NCBI RefSeq assembly: GCF_003050965.1
Contig: NZ_QAOU01000001.1
Location: 62,001 to 126,000, forward strand
DNA from: Nitrosospira sp. Nsp2
Lineage (GTDB): Bacteria > Pseudomonadota > Gammaproteobacteria > Burkholderiales > Nitrosomonadaceae
Direction: 5' to 3'
DNA: 64,000 bases
In this document: one piece after another, positions 28,851-39,382 of the stretch
How the letters are laid out: every line of letters begins with the position of its first letter
How positions within the stretch are numbered: the first letter of the stretch is position 1
Notes under the pieces: generated by a model
Databases searched by the model: none
Told to the model about the DNA's origin: nothing
What the model saw: only the letters and a program-made list of their open reading frames with translations
Made by a program: the position numbers and the translations under genes

Positions 28851-31154
28851 ATGCTGGCCAGTGCGAATACGAATACCGAGCATGTCGATAATAAAGATAT
28901 CAAGTTTCTCGAAGTCCGCCACCTGAACGGTCCCAACATCTGGACACTTCGGCCAGTGCTGGAGGCAGTGGTTGATATAGGAGACCTGGAGGATTTCCCC
29001 TCCAATACCATTCCCGGGTTTTACGACCGGCTTTCTTCGTGGCTCCCTTCCCTTATCGAGCACCGTTGCAGCTACGGTGAGCGGGGCGGCTTTCTCCGGC
29101 GACTGGAGGAAGGGACATGGCCGGGCCATATACTTGAACATGTCACGCTTGAACTGCAGAATCTCGCCGGAATGCCAGGCGGTTTCGGCAGGGCTCGCGA
29201 GACCTCGCAGCGCGGCGTCTACAAGGTGACCGTGAGCGCGTGGCATGAGGATATCGCCCGCAGTGCCCTGTTTGCGGCGCGTGAATTGGTGCTGTCGGCG
29301 ATGGGGTATCGGCAAGGCGATCATCCTTTTGACGTGAGGAATGCCGTTGAGCACCTGCGCGATATGGTGGACTCGTTGTGGCTGGGTCCGTCTACGGCTT
29401 GTATCGTCGAGGCTGCCTTAAGCCGTGGTATTCCCTCCATCCGCCTGCTGGCCAAAGGCAATCTTGTGCAACTCGGCTATGGCGTGCGCAGTCAGCGTAT
29501 CTGGACTGCCGAAACAGACCGGACGGCCGCAATTGCAGAGACCATATCCCGCGACAAGGACTTGACCAAGGAACTGCTCAGGTCTTGCGGAGTTCCAGTT
29601 CCCGAGGGCCGCGTTGCTAACAGCGCGGAAGATGCCTGGGAAGCCGCGCAAGACATTGGTCTTCCCGTCGTCATCAAGCCGTGCGATGGCAACCATGGTC
29701 GTGGTGTTTTCATCGAGTTAAGCAAGCGCGAAGAAGTTGAGTCTGCCTATCATGTGGCGCTGAAAGAGGGGACGGGTGTGCTGGTGGAACGATACGTTCC
29801 TGGCACCGAGCACCGTCTGCTGGTCGTCGGCGGGCGCCTGGTGGCCGCAAACAGGGGCGACTCCGTATCGGTTACGGGGGATGGGAAGGCCACTTTCCGC
29901 GAGCTGATTCGCAACCAGATCAATTCCGACCCGCGGCGCGGGTCGACGGAAGATCACCCGCTTAACCTCATCAGCATCGACGGCGTGACAAGAATGGAAA
30001 TCGCGCGGCAGGGCTTCACCGTTGATTCGATACCGCCAGCCGGTCTGGAGGTTTTGATTCAACGTAACGGCAACCACGCTTTCGACGTTACTGACGAAGT
30101 ACATCCGAGCACTGCTGCTGCGGTCTCCCTTGCAGCCCGGGTGATAGGACTCGATATTGCCGGGATTGATCTCGTAGCACGGGATATTTCACGCCCCCTT
30201 GCTGAACAGGGTGGCGCTATCGTGGAGGTTAATGCCGGCCCCAGCTTGCTGATGCACATCAAACCTGCTGTCGGCGCACCTCGGCCAGTGGGCGAGGCAA
30301 TCGTCGACCATCTCTTCCCGAACCATGAGGATGGCCGCATTCCAGTGGTTGGAATTACCGGCAGTCACGGCAAAACTACCGTAGCGCACATTATCGCGCA
30401 CCTGCTCGCACTTTCCGGGAGGCATACGGGACTCGCTTGTAGTGACGGATTTTACCTGGACCGTCGGCAAGTCTTCAGTGGCGACCATGCCAAACGGAAA
30501 GCGGCCAACAACATGCTGACGAATCGTTCGGTTGAAGCCGCTGTTCTGGAAAACGGAGGCGATAGCATCCTGTGCGAAGGGCTGGCCTATGATGGTTGCC
30601 AAATTGGCGTCGTAACCAATGTGGAACTGGAGCGGCACTATGGAAGGCACGATATCCAAACGCCCAGGCAGGTGTTTGATGTGCTGCGCACTCAGGTTGA
30701 CGTCGTGCTGCCGACCGGCGCAGCGGTACTTAACGCCAGAGAATTGTTACTGGTCGAGATGGCCGGGTTGTGCAACGGTGAAGTCATTTATTTCAGTGCG
30801 GACCCTGAGAGTCCTGTAATCAGCGCGCACCGTGAGCACGGCACCAACGGTCTTGGTTCCGTCCGGGGAACACGAGCGGTAATCGTTCGGGACAATGAAA
30901 TTCTCCTTGCCAATGGTTCGAACGAGACACCGGTCGCCGCGCTGGCGGAAATTGCATTTGGCAACGACGTAGACGCACGTACAGAAGTGGAAAACATACT
31001 TGCGGGGGTGGCTGCCGCCTGGGCGTTTGGCATTGCGCCTGCTCTCATACGTCAGGGAATCAAAGATTTTTATCACGCCAGAGCAGATGCTCGTGCAATT
31101 GCTGAGACGGATAAAACCGGCGAGCAGAATCCGGCATTGGAACTTACATGCTGA
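28851..31154 (+). CDS. cphA': Cyanophycin synthetase-like protein CphA' (shorter paralogue)
   Basis: This 767-residue protein parallels the cphA product next to it. The N-terminal domain (1-160; FLEVRHLNGPNIWTLRPVLEA) is followed by an ATP-grasp domain (about 165-475; VVIKPCDGNHGRGV, LVERYVPGTEHRLLVVGGRLVAA, GAIVEVNAGPSLLMH). A Mur-ligase-like domain starts with the P-loop GSHGKTT at 504-510, with a His where active CphA has Thr-Asn. It stops about 90 residues before the usual Mur-ligase C-terminal domain and lacks the alanyl/His segment (DYGHNVDAI) seen in the downstream copy. Betaproteobacteria often carry such a cphA' beside cphA; its product may have altered specificity or act with CphA. 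It ends 25 bases before cphA. Confidence 0.93.
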   Translation: MLASANTNTEHVDNKDIKFLEVRHLNGPNIWTLRPVLEAVVDIGDLEDFPSNTIPGFYDRLSSWLPSLIEHRCSYGERGGFLRRLEEGTWPGHILEHVTLELQNLAGMPGGFGRARETSQRGVYKVTVSAWHEDIARSALFAARELVLSAMGYRQGDHPFDVRNAVEHLRDMVDSLWLGPSTACIVEAALSRGIPSIRLLAKGNLVQLGYGVRSQRIWTAETDRTAAIAETISRDKDLTKELLRSCGVPVPEGRVANSAEDAWEAAQDIGLPVVIKPCDGNHGRGVFIELSKREEVESAYHVALKEGTGVLVERYVPGTEHRLLVVGGRLVAANRGDSVSVTGDGKATFRELIRNQINSDPRRGSTEDHPLNLISIDGVTRMEIARQGFTVDSIPPAGLEVLIQRNGNHAFDVTDEVHPSTAAAVSLAARVIGLDIAGIDLVARDISRPLAEQGGAIVEVNAGPSLLMHIKPAVGAPRPVGEAIVDHLFPNHEDGRIPVVGITGSHGKTTVAHIIAHLLALSGRHTGLACSDGFYLDRRQVFSGDHAKRKAANNMLTNRSVEAAVLENGGDSILCEGLAYDGCQIGVVTNVELERHYGRHDIQTPRQVFDVLRTQVDVVLPTGAAVLNARELLLVEMAGLCNGEVIYFSADPESPVISAHREHGTNGLGSVRGTRAVIVRDNEILLANGSNETPVAALAEIAFGNDVDARTEVENILAGVAAAWAFGIAPALIRQGIKDFYHARADARAIAETDKTGEQNPALELTC

Positions 31155-31179
31155 CCCGGAAACAACAGGAGAACAATTG

Positions 31180-33750
31180 ATGGAAGTGTCCCGCATCCGC
31201 GCATTGCGCGGTCCCAATTTGTGGAGTCACAAGACGGCGATAGAAGCGGTGGTATCATGCGACGATGCCGAGTACCTCACCAGCGGAATCCCCGATTTCG
31301 CGAAACGTTTGCGCAAGTGGTTGCCGGATCTTAATCTGTTCCAGGCGACCGGTCAGTACGGCCCTATAACCATGGCGCATGCTTTGGAGCGCACCACGCT
31401 CGGTTTGCAGATACTAGCAGGCTGCCCGGTAGAGTTCAGCAAGACCGTCCAGACGCTGGAACCCGGCACCTATCAGGTTATTGTAGAGTACAGCGAAGAA
31501 GCGGTAGGCCGCCTTGCCATTGAACTTTCCCAGGCTCTTTGCCGCGCGTCAGCGGCAGGTATTCCTTTCGATCTTGCTGGGACAGTGAAACAATTACGCG
31601 AACTGAACGAAGAAATACGCCTCGGGCCGAGTACCAGCGCGATCGTGCATGCCGCCGTGGATCGCGGTATTCCTTTCCGCCGCCTCACTGACGGCAGCAT
31701 GGTTCAATTTGGCTGGGGAAGCAAACAGCGGCGCATCCAGGCCGCCGAAACCAGCTTGACCGGCGCTATTGCAGAATCAATCGCGCAGGACAAGGAACTG
31801 ACCAGATCACTGTTGAGCGCCGCAGGGATTCCCGTGGCAACAGGCAGACCGGTCGCGAATGCGGCCGACGCATGGGCGGCCGCGTGTGAGATAGGGGGCC
31901 CGGTCGTTGTCAAGCCACGTGATGGCAACCAGGGGCGGGGAGTGGGCGTGAATCTTATCACGCAGGCGCAAGTTGAAGCGGCATATGCGCTGGCAGCGGA
32001 GATCAGCGGTGAAGTGCTGGTTGAGCGTTATATCCCGGGTTGCGATTTCCGGATGCTGGTGGTCGGCAATAAGTTGGTTGCCGCTGCACGGCGCGATCCA
32101 CCCCAGGTGATCGGCGATGGCGTGCACAGTATCAGTGAATTGGTGGAGCAGCTCAATCGCGACCCCAGACGAGGTGAGGGACACGCGAACACACTGACAA
32201 AAGTTCAGTTCGACGAAGTTGCCCTTTCTCATCTGGCGGACCAGGGATTAACGGCAGACTCCATTCCGGCGAGCGGAGTGCGCGTTCCCCTCCGTAATAA
32301 TGCCAACCTTTCAACCGGTGGGACGGCGATCGATGTTACCGATGATGTCCATCCCCAGCTTGCTGCTCGTATTGAAACGGCTGCGCAAGTCATCGGTCTC
32401 GACGTATGCGGGGTTGACGTTGTCTGCGATAGCGTGTCGAATCCGCTGGAGGGGCATGGCGTCATTATCGAGATTAATGCGGCTCCCGGTCTTCGCATGC
32501 ACTTGCAGCCTTCGTTTGGCCAACGGCGCAACGTGGGGGAAGCGATTATTTCGAATATGTTCAAACCGGGCGATGACGCACGCATCCCGGTTGTTGCCGT
32601 CACAGGGACCAACGGCAAGACCACGACGGTTCGCCTCATCGCCAGTATCCTTAACTACCAGGGGCTGCGGGTCGGTATGACGAGTACCGACGGAGTTTAT
32701 ATTGAAGGGAAGCGCATCGACAGCGGTGATTGCAGCGGTCCCAAGAGTGCGAAAAAGGTTCTTCTTCATCCCGATGTCGACGCGGCCGTATTCGAAACGG
32801 CGCGGGGCGGCCTGCTACGAGAAGGGTTGGGCTTCGACCTCTGTCATGTCGCAGTGGTGACGAATATCGGCAGGGGTGATCACCTCGGTCTCTCCAACAT
32901 CAACACAGTGGAAGATCTGACAGCGGTGAAGCGCATTGTTGTGCAAAACGTTACCCCTGGCGTCGGCGTCGCGGTGCTCAACGCCGCGGACCCGCTGGCA
33001 GCCGGCATGGCTCCGTATTGCCCGGGCTCGGTTACTTTCTTCGCGCGCGATCCCAACAATGCGGTCATAGCGAAACATCGGGCGCAACGCAAGCGTGTCA
33101 TCTATCTCGATGGAGGTTGGATAGTTGCTGCGGAAGCCGGCGTTGAACATCGCATTCCGGTAGCGAGCATTCCTTTTACGCAGAATGGCACCATCGCATT
33201 CCAGATCGAAAACGCGATGGCCGCAGTCGGCGCCGGGTGGGGGCTTGGCCTGGATTGGGAAACCATCCGCGCCGGGTTGAAAAATTTCATTAGCGATACG
33301 GAAACCGCGCCCGGGCGTTTCAATCTCTTCAGCCATCGCGGTGCTACATTGATTGCGGACTATGGCCACAACGTGGACGCGATCCGGGCATTGGTTAATG
33401 CCATTGATAAGATACCGGCCAAGCGACGTTCAGTGGTCATCAGTGGTGCGGGGGATCGTCGCGACGAGGACATACGTCAGCAAACGGAAATTCTTGGCGA
33501 TGCTTTCGACGAGGTGGTGCTTTATCAGGATAAATGCCAGCGGGGGCGGGCGGATGGAGAAGTGCTGGGCCTCCTGCGGCAGGGTCTGGAGAAGGCCAAG
33601 CGTGCGCGCGATGTAAAGGAAATCCGGGGGGAATTCGTTGCCATCGACGCTGCTTTCGCTAACTTAAAAGCGGGCGAGTTATGTCTCATTCTTATCGATC
33701 AGGTGGAAGCAGCGCTTGGCTATATCAATAAGCGAGTAACCGCGGGCTAA
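31180..33750 (+). CDS. cphA: Cyanophycin synthetase
   Basis: CphA polymerises aspartate and arginine, without ribosomes and using ATP, into cyanophycin (multi-L-arginyl-poly-aspartate), a nitrogen and carbon store kept as cytoplasmic granules. The 856-residue protein has the N-domain beginning VSRIRALRGPNLWSHKTAIEA and an ATP-grasp domain that adds Asp (VVVKPRDGNQGRGVGVNL, VIIEINAAPGLRMHLQP). Its Mur-ligase-like domain, which adds Arg, has P-loop GTNGKTTT at 476-483, and the C-terminal region TLIADYGHNVDAIRAL with GAGDRRDEDI is complete. AGGAG lies eight bases before the ATG at 31180. Degrading enzymes (cyanophycinase) are not in the window. Confidence 0.97.
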   Translation: MEVSRIRALRGPNLWSHKTAIEAVVSCDDAEYLTSGIPDFAKRLRKWLPDLNLFQATGQYGPITMAHALERTTLGLQILAGCPVEFSKTVQTLEPGTYQVIVEYSEEAVGRLAIELSQALCRASAAGIPFDLAGTVKQLRELNEEIRLGPSTSAIVHAAVDRGIPFRRLTDGSMVQFGWGSKQRRIQAAETSLTGAIAESIAQDKELTRSLLSAAGIPVATGRPVANAADAWAAACEIGGPVVVKPRDGNQGRGVGVNLITQAQVEAAYALAAEISGEVLVERYIPGCDFRMLVVGNKLVAAARRDPPQVIGDGVHSISELVEQLNRDPRRGEGHANTLTKVQFDEVALSHLADQGLTADSIPASGVRVPLRNNANLSTGGTAIDVTDDVHPQLAARIETAAQVIGLDVCGVDVVCDSVSNPLEGHGVIIEINAAPGLRMHLQPSFGQRRNVGEAIISNMFKPGDDARIPVVAVTGTNGKTTTVRLIASILNYQGLRVGMTSTDGVYIEGKRIDSGDCSGPKSAKKVLLHPDVDAAVFETARGGLLREGLGFDLCHVAVVTNIGRGDHLGLSNINTVEDLTAVKRIVVQNVTPGVGVAVLNAADPLAAGMAPYCPGSVTFFARDPNNAVIAKHRAQRKRVIYLDGGWIVAAEAGVEHRIPVASIPFTQNGTIAFQIENAMAAVGAGWGLGLDWETIRAGLKNFISDTETAPGRFNLFSHRGATLIADYGHNVDAIRALVNAIDKIPAKRRSVVISGAGDRRDEDIRQQTEILGDAFDEVVLYQDKCQRGRADGEVLGLLRQGLEKAKRARDVKEIRGEFVAIDAAFANLKAGELCLILIDQVEAALGYINKRVTAG

Positions 33751-33979
33751 TAGTACTTGCGGCATATGATTTGAACCGTCTTCCCGCTCTCCACGGTTCG
33801 GGTTATCCTCTCCTACCACTGCGCTGAGTCGGGAGGCCCATAAGGTTCTAATGTCTTTCCCGGGCGTGATTGCAATTTGCGGGAGCTAGCCTAAACTGAA
33901 AGGCGGCAAATCAGGGATAAGCTGGGTTTGCCGACGTGCTTATTTTGAAATGCTTGTTTATAGAACAAGGAGAAGAATC

Positions 33980-34201
33980 ATGGCGGGAGATAGCGTTTAT
34001 CGAATAACGGAACTAATCGGAACCAGCAAGACATCCTGGGAAGATGCGGCCAAGAACGCCGTCGAAACAGCCTCCAACACTTTACGGGACCTGAGAGTTG
34101 CGGAAATTGTAAAACTCGATATGGTAATTGAAGATGGTAAGGTAGCTGCATATCGCGCGAGGGTTAACCTGTCGTTTAAGTATGAAAACAGTAGTAACTA
34201 G
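33980..34201 (+). CDS. Dodecin family flavin-binding protein
   Basis: Dodecins are small proteins that assemble into dodecamers and store or buffer flavins. This 73-residue protein shows the pattern VYRITELIGTSKTSWEDAAKNAVETASNTLRDLRVAEIVKLD, including the tryptophan that stacks on the flavin, and the closing strand YRARVNLSFKYE. AAGGAG precedes the ATG at 33980. It stands alone and is followed by a strong bidirectional terminator. Confidence 0.93.
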   Translation: MAGDSVYRITELIGTSKTSWEDAAKNAVETASNTLRDLRVAEIVKLDMVIEDGKVAAYRARVNLSFKYENSSN

Positions 34202-34220
34202 CCGGGATGAGGAATAGCCT

Positions 34221-34259
34221 GGCAAGAAAAAAGGCGCTCGCGGCGCCTTTTTTCTTGCC
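34221..34259. terminator. Bidirectional Rho-independent terminator
   Basis: A perfect 17-base inverted repeat (34221-34237 with 34243-34259) has a five-base loop. The GC core GGCGC/GCGCC is flanked by A6 on the left and T6 on the right, so it can terminate transcription from both sides. It separates the convergent dodecin and clpA genes. Confidence 0.92.
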
Positions 34260-34282
34260 CTTCTCCGTCGTTGCACCGCCTG

Positions 34283-36541
34283 CTATAAAGCTGCAGCAGC
34301 CTCCTCCTCGAACTGGAGTTTAACCTTGTCGTCGGCGTCTATATCCACTGTCACCTTGCCACCATTAGCGAGCCGGCCAAACAGCAATTCATCCGCAAGG
34401 GCGCTGCGAATAGTATCTTGAATCAGTCTGGCCATGGGACGAGCACCCATGAGAGGATCAGCGCCGTTGCGCGCGAGATAGTCCCTCAGTGCCTCGGTAA
34501 ACGTTGCCTCCACTTTCTTGTCATGCAACTGCGCTTCGAGTTGCATCAGGAATTTATCCACCACTCGTAGAATCACGTCCGTATTCAGGGATCCGAATGA
34601 AATGATCGCGTCCAGCCGGTTCCTGAATTCGGGCGTGAACATCCGCTTGATTTCAGCCATCTCGTCCCCTGCCTGTGTCGCCGTTGTGAAGCCTATGGTG
34701 GCTTTTGAAAGCGATTCGGCACCAGCATTAGTGGTCATGATAATCACCACGTTGCGGAAATCCGCCTTGCGGCCGTTGTTGTCCGTTAACGTGCCGTGAT
34801 CCATTACCTGCAGCAGGATATTGAAAATATCAGGGTGAGCTTTTTCAATTTCATCCAGCAGCAGTACCGAATAGGGCTGTTTTATGATGGCCTCGGTGAG
34901 CAGGCCGCCCTGATCGAAACCGACATATCCCGGCGGTGCGCCAATCAGGCGTGAAACGGCATGCCGTTCCATATATTCCGACATGTCGAAACGGTGCAGG
35001 TGAATGCCTAGTGCGTAAGCGAGCTGCCGCGCCACTTCAGTTTTACCGACGCCAGTGGGGCCCGAGAAAAGGAAGGATCCCACGGGTTTCTGGGGATTGC
35101 CTAAACCGCTGCGGGCCATTTTAATTGCCGCGGTGAGAGCATTGATCGCCTTGTCCTGCCCGAACACTACCGCTTTCAGGTCCCGATCCAGCGTTTTCAG
35201 TGTACTACGGTCATCGCTAGAGACGTTTTGCGCTGGAATCCGCGCGATTTTGGCGATAATGCCTTCGATTTCATGTTTGCTGATTACCTTGCGCTGCTTC
35301 GATTTCGGCAGGACGCGCTGGGCGGCTCCGGCTTCGTCTATGACGTCTATCGCTTTATCGGGCAAATGCCGGTCATTTATGAAGCGTGCTGACAACTCTG
35401 CTGCCGTGGTAAGCGCGATTGCCGTATATTTAACGCCGTGATGAGCCTCGTAGCGTGCCTTCAAACCGCGCAGTATGGCGACGGTTTCATCGACGCTGGG
35501 CTCGAGTACATCGATTTTCTGGAAACGCCGCGATAATGCATGGTCCTTTTCGAAAATACCGCGATATTCGCTGTACGTGGTTGCGCCGATGCATTTGAGT
35601 TGGCCGGTATTCAGTATCGGTTTTAGCAAATTGGACGCATCCAGCGTGCCTCCAGACGCGGCCCCGGCACCAATGAGTGTGTGAATCTCATCAATGAAAA
35701 GGATGGCGTTGGAGCTGTCCAGCAACTGCTTCAGCACTGCTTTCAGGCGTTGCTCGAAATCCCCCCGGTATTTCGTTCCCGCCAGGAGCGCTCCCATGTC
35801 GAGGGCGTATACTTGATGGCGCGCGAGAATCTCCGGGACGTCGTTTTCGATTATTCGACGTGCCAATCCTTCGGCTATCGCGGTTTTGCCTACCCCAGCT
35901 TCGCCAACGAGAAGGGGATTATTCTTCCGGCGACGGCAAAGCGTTTGTATCAGCCGTTCCAATTCCCTTTCACGCCCGATCAGTGGATCGATCTTACCGG
36001 CGATCGCCAGCGAATTGAGATTTACAGCGTAGCTTTCCAGTGCTCCACCTGAGCCAAGCTCCTGCTCAGTGTCGCCTTCGCTTTCCGATTTAGCCGTGCT
36101 GCCCTGAGGCACCTTGCTGATGCCATGCGAAATATAATTGACGACGTCCAGCCTCGTAACACCCTTCTGATGAAGAAAATAAACTGCGTGGGAATCCTTC
36201 TCCCCAAATATCGCTACCAGTACGTTCGCCCCCGTAACTTCTTTTTTACCCGAAGACTGAACATGCAGGATCGCACGCTGTATTACGCGTTGAAATCCCA
36301 ACGTAGGTTGTGTATCAACTTCGCCGGTTCCGCCCACCGTCGGGGTATTCTCGGTAACATGTTCCGTCAGCAGCCGACGCAGGTCTTCTATGTCAACCGA
36401 ACAAGCCCGGAGCACCTCGGCAGCGGTGGGGTTGTCGAGCATTGCCAGCAACAGATGCTCGACCGTGATAAACTCATGCCGCTTCTGTCGCGATTCCACG
36501 AACGCCATATGTAAACTGACTTCTAGTTCTTGCGCAATCAT
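34283..36541 (-). CDS. clpA: ATP-dependent Clp protease ATP-binding subunit ClpA
   Basis: ClpA is the AAA+ unfoldase that feeds N-degron and SsrA-tagged proteins into ClpP. The 752-residue protein has the Clp N-domain (residues 1-140), a first AAA+ module with Walker [16 protein letters not shown] and Walker [11 protein letters not shown], and a second with [15 protein letters not shown] and [15 protein letters not shown]. The ClpP-binding loop region and C-terminal D2-small domain are present. An acid tail of Glu and Ala ends the protein. Only one base separates it from clpS, so the two are cotranscribed. Confidence 0.97.
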   Translation of the reverse strand: MIAQELEVSLHMAFVESRQKRHEFITVEHLLLAMLDNPTAAEVLRACSVDIEDLRRLLTEHVTENTPTVGGTGEVDTQPTLGFQRVIQRAILHVQSSGKKEVTGANVLVAIFGEKDSHAVYFLHQKGVTRLDVVNYISHGISKVPQGSTAKSESEGDTEQELGSGGALESYAVNLNSLAIAGKIDPLIGRERELERLIQTLCRRRKNNPLLVGEAGVGKTAIAEGLARRIIENDVPEILARHQVYALDMGALLAGTKYRGDFEQRLKAVLKQLLDSSNAILFIDEIHTLIGAGAASGGTLDASNLLKPILNTGQLKCIGATTYSEYRGIFEKDHALSRRFQKIDVLEPSVDETVAILRGLKARYEAHHGVKYTAIALTTAAELSARFINDRHLPDKAIDVIDEAGAAQRVLPKSKQRKVISKHEIEGIIAKIARIPAQNVSSDDRSTLKTLDRDLKAVVFGQDKAINALTAAIKMARSGLGNPQKPVGSFLFSGPTGVGKTEVARQLAYALGIHLHRFDMSEYMERHAVSRLIGAPPGYVGFDQGGLLTEAIIKQPYSVLLLDEIEKAHPDIFNILLQVMDHGTLTDNNGRKADFRNVVIIMTTNAGAESLSKATIGFTTATQAGDEMAEIKRMFTPEFRNRLDAIISFGSLNTDVILRVVDKFLMQLEAQLHDKKVEATFTEALRDYLARNGADPLMGARPMARLIQDTIRSALADELLFGRLANGGKVTVDIDADDKVKLQFEEEAAAAL

Positions 36542-36542
36542 T

Positions 36543-36851
36543 TCAGGTCTCCTCCATCACGCACTGTAGCGGATGTTGATGCTGCCTCGCAAATGTGACC
36601 ACTTGTGCGACCTTGGTGGAAGCCACATCATTGGGATAAACTCCACATATCCCCGCCCCATCCATATGGACTTTGAGCATGATTTGCATTGCCTGTTCGC
36701 GGTTCATCGAAAAAAAATTTTGTAACACGATCACGACGAAATCCATAGGCGTGTAATCATCATTCAACAATATTACCTTAAACATGGGTGGCGGCTTGAG
36801 TTTACTCTTTTCAGCCTCCAGTACAACATCTCCTTGATTTTCGCTTGCCAT
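36543..36851 (-). CDS. clpS: ClpS adaptor protein
   Basis: ClpS binds the ClpA N-domain and delivers N-end-rule substrates. The 102-residue protein has the conserved [24 protein letters not shown] segment (with the NDDYTPM substrate-pocket loop), the [20 protein letters not shown] helix-loop with the ClpA-contact residues, and a C-terminal [20 protein letters not shown] 36851 gives the usual length; an ATG at 36872 would add seven residues. It heads the clpS-clpA operon. Confidence 0.96.
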   Translation of the reverse strand: MASENQGDVVLEAEKSKLKPPPMFKVILLNDDYTPMDFVVIVLQNFFSMNREQAMQIMLKVHMDGAGICGVYPNDVASTKVAQVVTFARQHQHPLQCVMEET

Positions 36852-37153
36852 GCTTCTAGTCTCACTAGGCATCAGTTCGAGTGAAAAAATAAAACGGAAC
36901 AAATCGCTCTCTACTGGTGTACGCACTCTAATATTTGATGATTGCGCAGAAATATTCAAGTACCTTGAGAAAATTATTCTGTTGCATTTGTGCAAAATAA
37001 GTGCGCCGAGTACTTGACTTGAACATCGGATTTGCGTAAAACAACTCTTGGCGTTTGGCTTCAAGTTCTCTGCAGTACCGGTTACAGCCGTTTGCGGTCT
37101 TGAAACTCAAACAGTGTTCGGGTTTCCGGCCCGTTTTTTTATAGGAAGCAAAA
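36852..37153. other. Divergent intergenic region between clpS and the cold-shock gene
   Basis: This region carries promoters for both genes. A sigma-70-type promoter for the cold-shock gene is listed separately. A short hairpin CGGG-TTTCCGG-CCCG followed by seven Ts lies at about 37123-37141, just before the ribosome binding site. It may be a leader element of the cold-shock mRNA or a weak attenuator. Confidence 0.4.
37014..37042 (+). promoter_or_regulatory. Sigma-70-type promoter of the cold-shock gene
   Basis: TTGACT at 37014-37019 and TAAAAC at 37037-37042 are separated by exactly 17 bases. A start near 37050 would give a leader of about 105 bases, in keeping with the long structured leaders of csp mRNAs. 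Confidence 0.55.
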
Positions 37154-37357
37154 ATGGCAACTGGTACAGTAAAATGGTTCAATGACTCCAAGGGTTTCGG
37201 TTTTATCACTCCGGATGATGGCAGTGAAGATCTGTTCGCTCACTTTTCCGCAATAAATATGTCCGGGTTCAAGACACTAAAGGAAGGTCAAAAAGTTTCC
37301 TTTGAAGTCACGCAGGGACCGAAGGGCAAACAGGCATCAAATATTCAATCTGCTTAA
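37154..37357 (+). CDS. cspA: Cold-shock domain protein (CspA family)
   Basis: This 67-residue single-domain OB-fold protein binds single-stranded RNA and DNA and acts as an RNA chaperone. RNP1 (KGFGFITP) and RNP2 (DLFAHFSAI) are intact, and the start [12 protein letters not shown] is canonical. TAGGAAGC precedes the ATG. Whether it is induced by cold or constitutive cannot be told. A terminator follows about 70 bases downstream. Confidence 0.96.
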   Translation: MATGTVKWFNDSKGFGFITPDDGSEDLFAHFSAINMSGFKTLKEGQKVSFEVTQGPKGKQASNIQSA

Positions 37358-37670
37358 TGGTCTCATGCTGGCGTGGTGAAGCCGCGACCAGTTTGTAATC
37401 AATTACAGAATTATGTAAAGCTCCTTGCCGGCCTGCCCGGCAGGGGGTTTTTCACCTCCGGATGGACCAGTTCAGACGCAAAGTTTCCCGCAGAACCAGA
37501 GCTTCTGCAGGACCTACTTTCCGCATTATCCGGTTACCTTCGCGGGGATAGCATCCCCGCTGGCAGCCCTTCTGTTTCCTTAACCGTGGCCGTAAGCCTT
37601 AGATGGGACTGTCCCTCGCAGGTCTCAACAATCGCCATTCAGCTTTCACGCCGGACCCTTCGCAAAAACG
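37358..37670. other. Intergenic region between the cold-shock gene and icd
   Basis: This convergent interval holds a terminator (listed) and otherwise nothing I recognise. The plus-strand open frame 37373-37756 runs antisense into icd and is not credible. Confidence 0.5.
37426..37452 (+). terminator. Rho-independent terminator after the cold-shock gene
   Basis: TGCCGG (37426-37431) pairs with CCGGCA (37437-37442) across a five-base loop, followed by GGGGG and five Ts. The position, about 70 bases past the stop codon, fits transcription end of the cold-shock gene. Confidence 0.6.
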
Positions 37671-38918
37671 CTACATTCGGTCGATCAGCGCCTGACCGAA
37701 CGCCGAACATGAGACTTTTTGCGCATTGGTCATCAGTCGCGCAAAATCGTACGTGACTATTCTATCCTGAATGGTTTTTTCCATCGCCGCGATAACCAGA
37801 TCTGCTGCTTCAGTCCAGCCCATGTGTCGCAACATCATCTCCGCAGAGAGAATGATAGAGCCCGGGTTAACCTGATCCTTGCCTGCGTATTTCGGCGCGG
37901 TACCGTGGGTTGCCTCGAACATTGCGATGGAATCGCTTAAGTTTGCTCCGGGTGCAATGCCAATGCCTCCTACCTGCGCCGCCAACGCGTCGGAAATGTA
38001 GTCGCCGTTCAGATTCAGTGTAGCGATTACGTCATATTCTTCCGGACGCAGTAAAATCTGTTGCAGGAAGGCGTCAGCAATCACGTCCTTGATAATCACT
38101 CCTCCCTTATCGTCGGACAACTTCATCCATGGCCCGCCATCAAGGGGCCTCGCGCCGAATTCGTTGGCGGCAAGTTCATACCCCCAGTTTTTGAAGGCGC
38201 CCTCGGTGAATTTCATGATGTTGCCCTTGTGCACCAGCGTTACCGAACTGCGGCCATTATCGATGGCGTACTGTATTGCCTTGCGCACCAATCGTTCTGT
38301 ACCCTCCCGGGAGACAGGCTTGATTCCTATGGCTGATGTTTGCGGGAAGCGGATCTTGCTGACACCCATGTCAGTCATCAGAAAATGAATGACTTTCTTT
38401 ACGTTCTCCGATCCGGCTTCCCACTCAATTCCGGCATAGATGTCCTCGGAGTTCTCCCGGAAAATTATCATGTCTGTCTTTTCGGGGTTTTTTAACGGGC
38501 TGGGGACGCCTTGGAAGTAGCGCACAGGACGAAGGCATACATATAGATCCAACTCCTGACGCAGCGCGACGTTAATGGAGCGGATACCGCCACCCACCGG
38601 AGTGGTCAGCGGCCCCTTGATGGAGACGACATACTCTCTGGCAGCTTGCAAGGTCTCATCCGGCAGCCAAACATTGTTACCGTAAATCCGCGTGGCTTTC
38701 TCGCCGGCGTATATCTCCATCCAGGAAATCTTGCGCTTTCCTCGATAAGCTCGACTAACCGCTGCATCAACAACGCGTATCATTACGGGGGTGATATCCA
38801 CGCCGATCCCGTCGCCTTCGATATACGGAACGACGGGGCTATCCGGCACGCTCAGGGTAAAATCTGCGTTTACACGAATTTTCGTGCCGTTGGATGGCGT
38901 GCTAATGTGCTGGAACAT
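37671..38918 (-). CDS. icd: Isocitrate dehydrogenase (NADP+)
   Basis: This TCA-cycle enzyme oxidises isocitrate to 2-oxoglutarate with NADP+. The 415-residue protein shows the prokaryotic dimeric type: [16 protein letters not shown], the [37 protein letters not shown] substrate loop (with the phosphorylatable Ser region), [40 protein letters not shown] and [19 protein letters not shown]. Start 38918 is preceded by GGGAG five bases away. In ammonia oxidisers lacking 2-oxoglutarate dehydrogenase activity, this step feeds glutamate synthesis. Monocistronic. Confidence 0.97.
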   Translation of the reverse strand: MFQHISTPSNGTKIRVNADFTLSVPDSPVVPYIEGDGIGVDITPVMIRVVDAAVSRAYRGKRKISWMEIYAGEKATRIYGNNVWLPDETLQAAREYVVSIKGPLTTPVGGGIRSINVALRQELDLYVCLRPVRYFQGVPSPLKNPEKTDMIIFRENSEDIYAGIEWEAGSENVKKVIHFLMTDMGVSKIRFPQTSAIGIKPVSREGTERLVRKAIQYAIDNGRSSVTLVHKGNIMKFTEGAFKNWGYELAANEFGARPLDGGPWMKLSDDKGGVIIKDVIADAFLQQILLRPEEYDVIATLNLNGDYISDALAAQVGGIGIAPGANLSDSIAMFEATHGTAPKYAGKDQVNPGSIILSAEMMLRHMGWTEAADLVIAAMEKTIQDRIVTYDFARLMTNAQKVSCSAFGQALIDRM

Positions 38919-39382
38919 GATATCTCCCAAGAATTGTTATGGTGCTGGCGGCGCCCGACGCAGCGGTCAATTTTTTAAAAAACGAAGGGTTCGAGAAGCC
39001 CGTTATTTTATCCGTGTTTGCACGCGAAGGGCTAATATGCTGCGTCATGCCGCTGTCGAAATATCCTTCTGCCAGCTCTCATTTCTGGCAACCAAACTGC
39101 AAATCCTGCTTGGAAAGCTCATCTCCCGATTAGCTTTAATAAAGCAGTTTCCCTAGCTCAACTCGTCCCTGATCGCACCTTCGCGACCGTTTTGCAGTAA
39201 AATCCGACGCTCGCCGGTGCACGCTTGCATAACCTATCATCGACTATCACCGCGCAGGTGGCCTCTTGTACTTGGCCGACTGTGATTGGCGTTCGATGTC
39301 AGGACGAGGTGCGAGAAGAGTTTTCACCGGTCTTGGCGTAAAATGAGGAGTACCCCAAGTTAACACGATCTGGAAACCAAAT
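38919..39382. other. Divergent intergenic region between icd and nudJ
   Basis: About 460 bases with no supported gene. It must contain the promoters of icd (minus) and nudJ-mnmA (plus). A TAAAAT box at about 39339-39344 precedes GAGGAG (39345-39350). I see no convincing operator. Confidence 0.4.

Noticed and set aside
28851-33750. The two cphA genes as an assembly duplication or one broken gene
   Set aside because: Their sequences differ throughout, including the P-loop, and each has its own intact start and stop; such pairs are known in betaproteobacteria.
37373-37756. Plus-strand open frame downstream of the cold-shock gene
   Set aside because: It spans a terminator and runs antisense into icd, with no ribosome binding site or recognisable motif.
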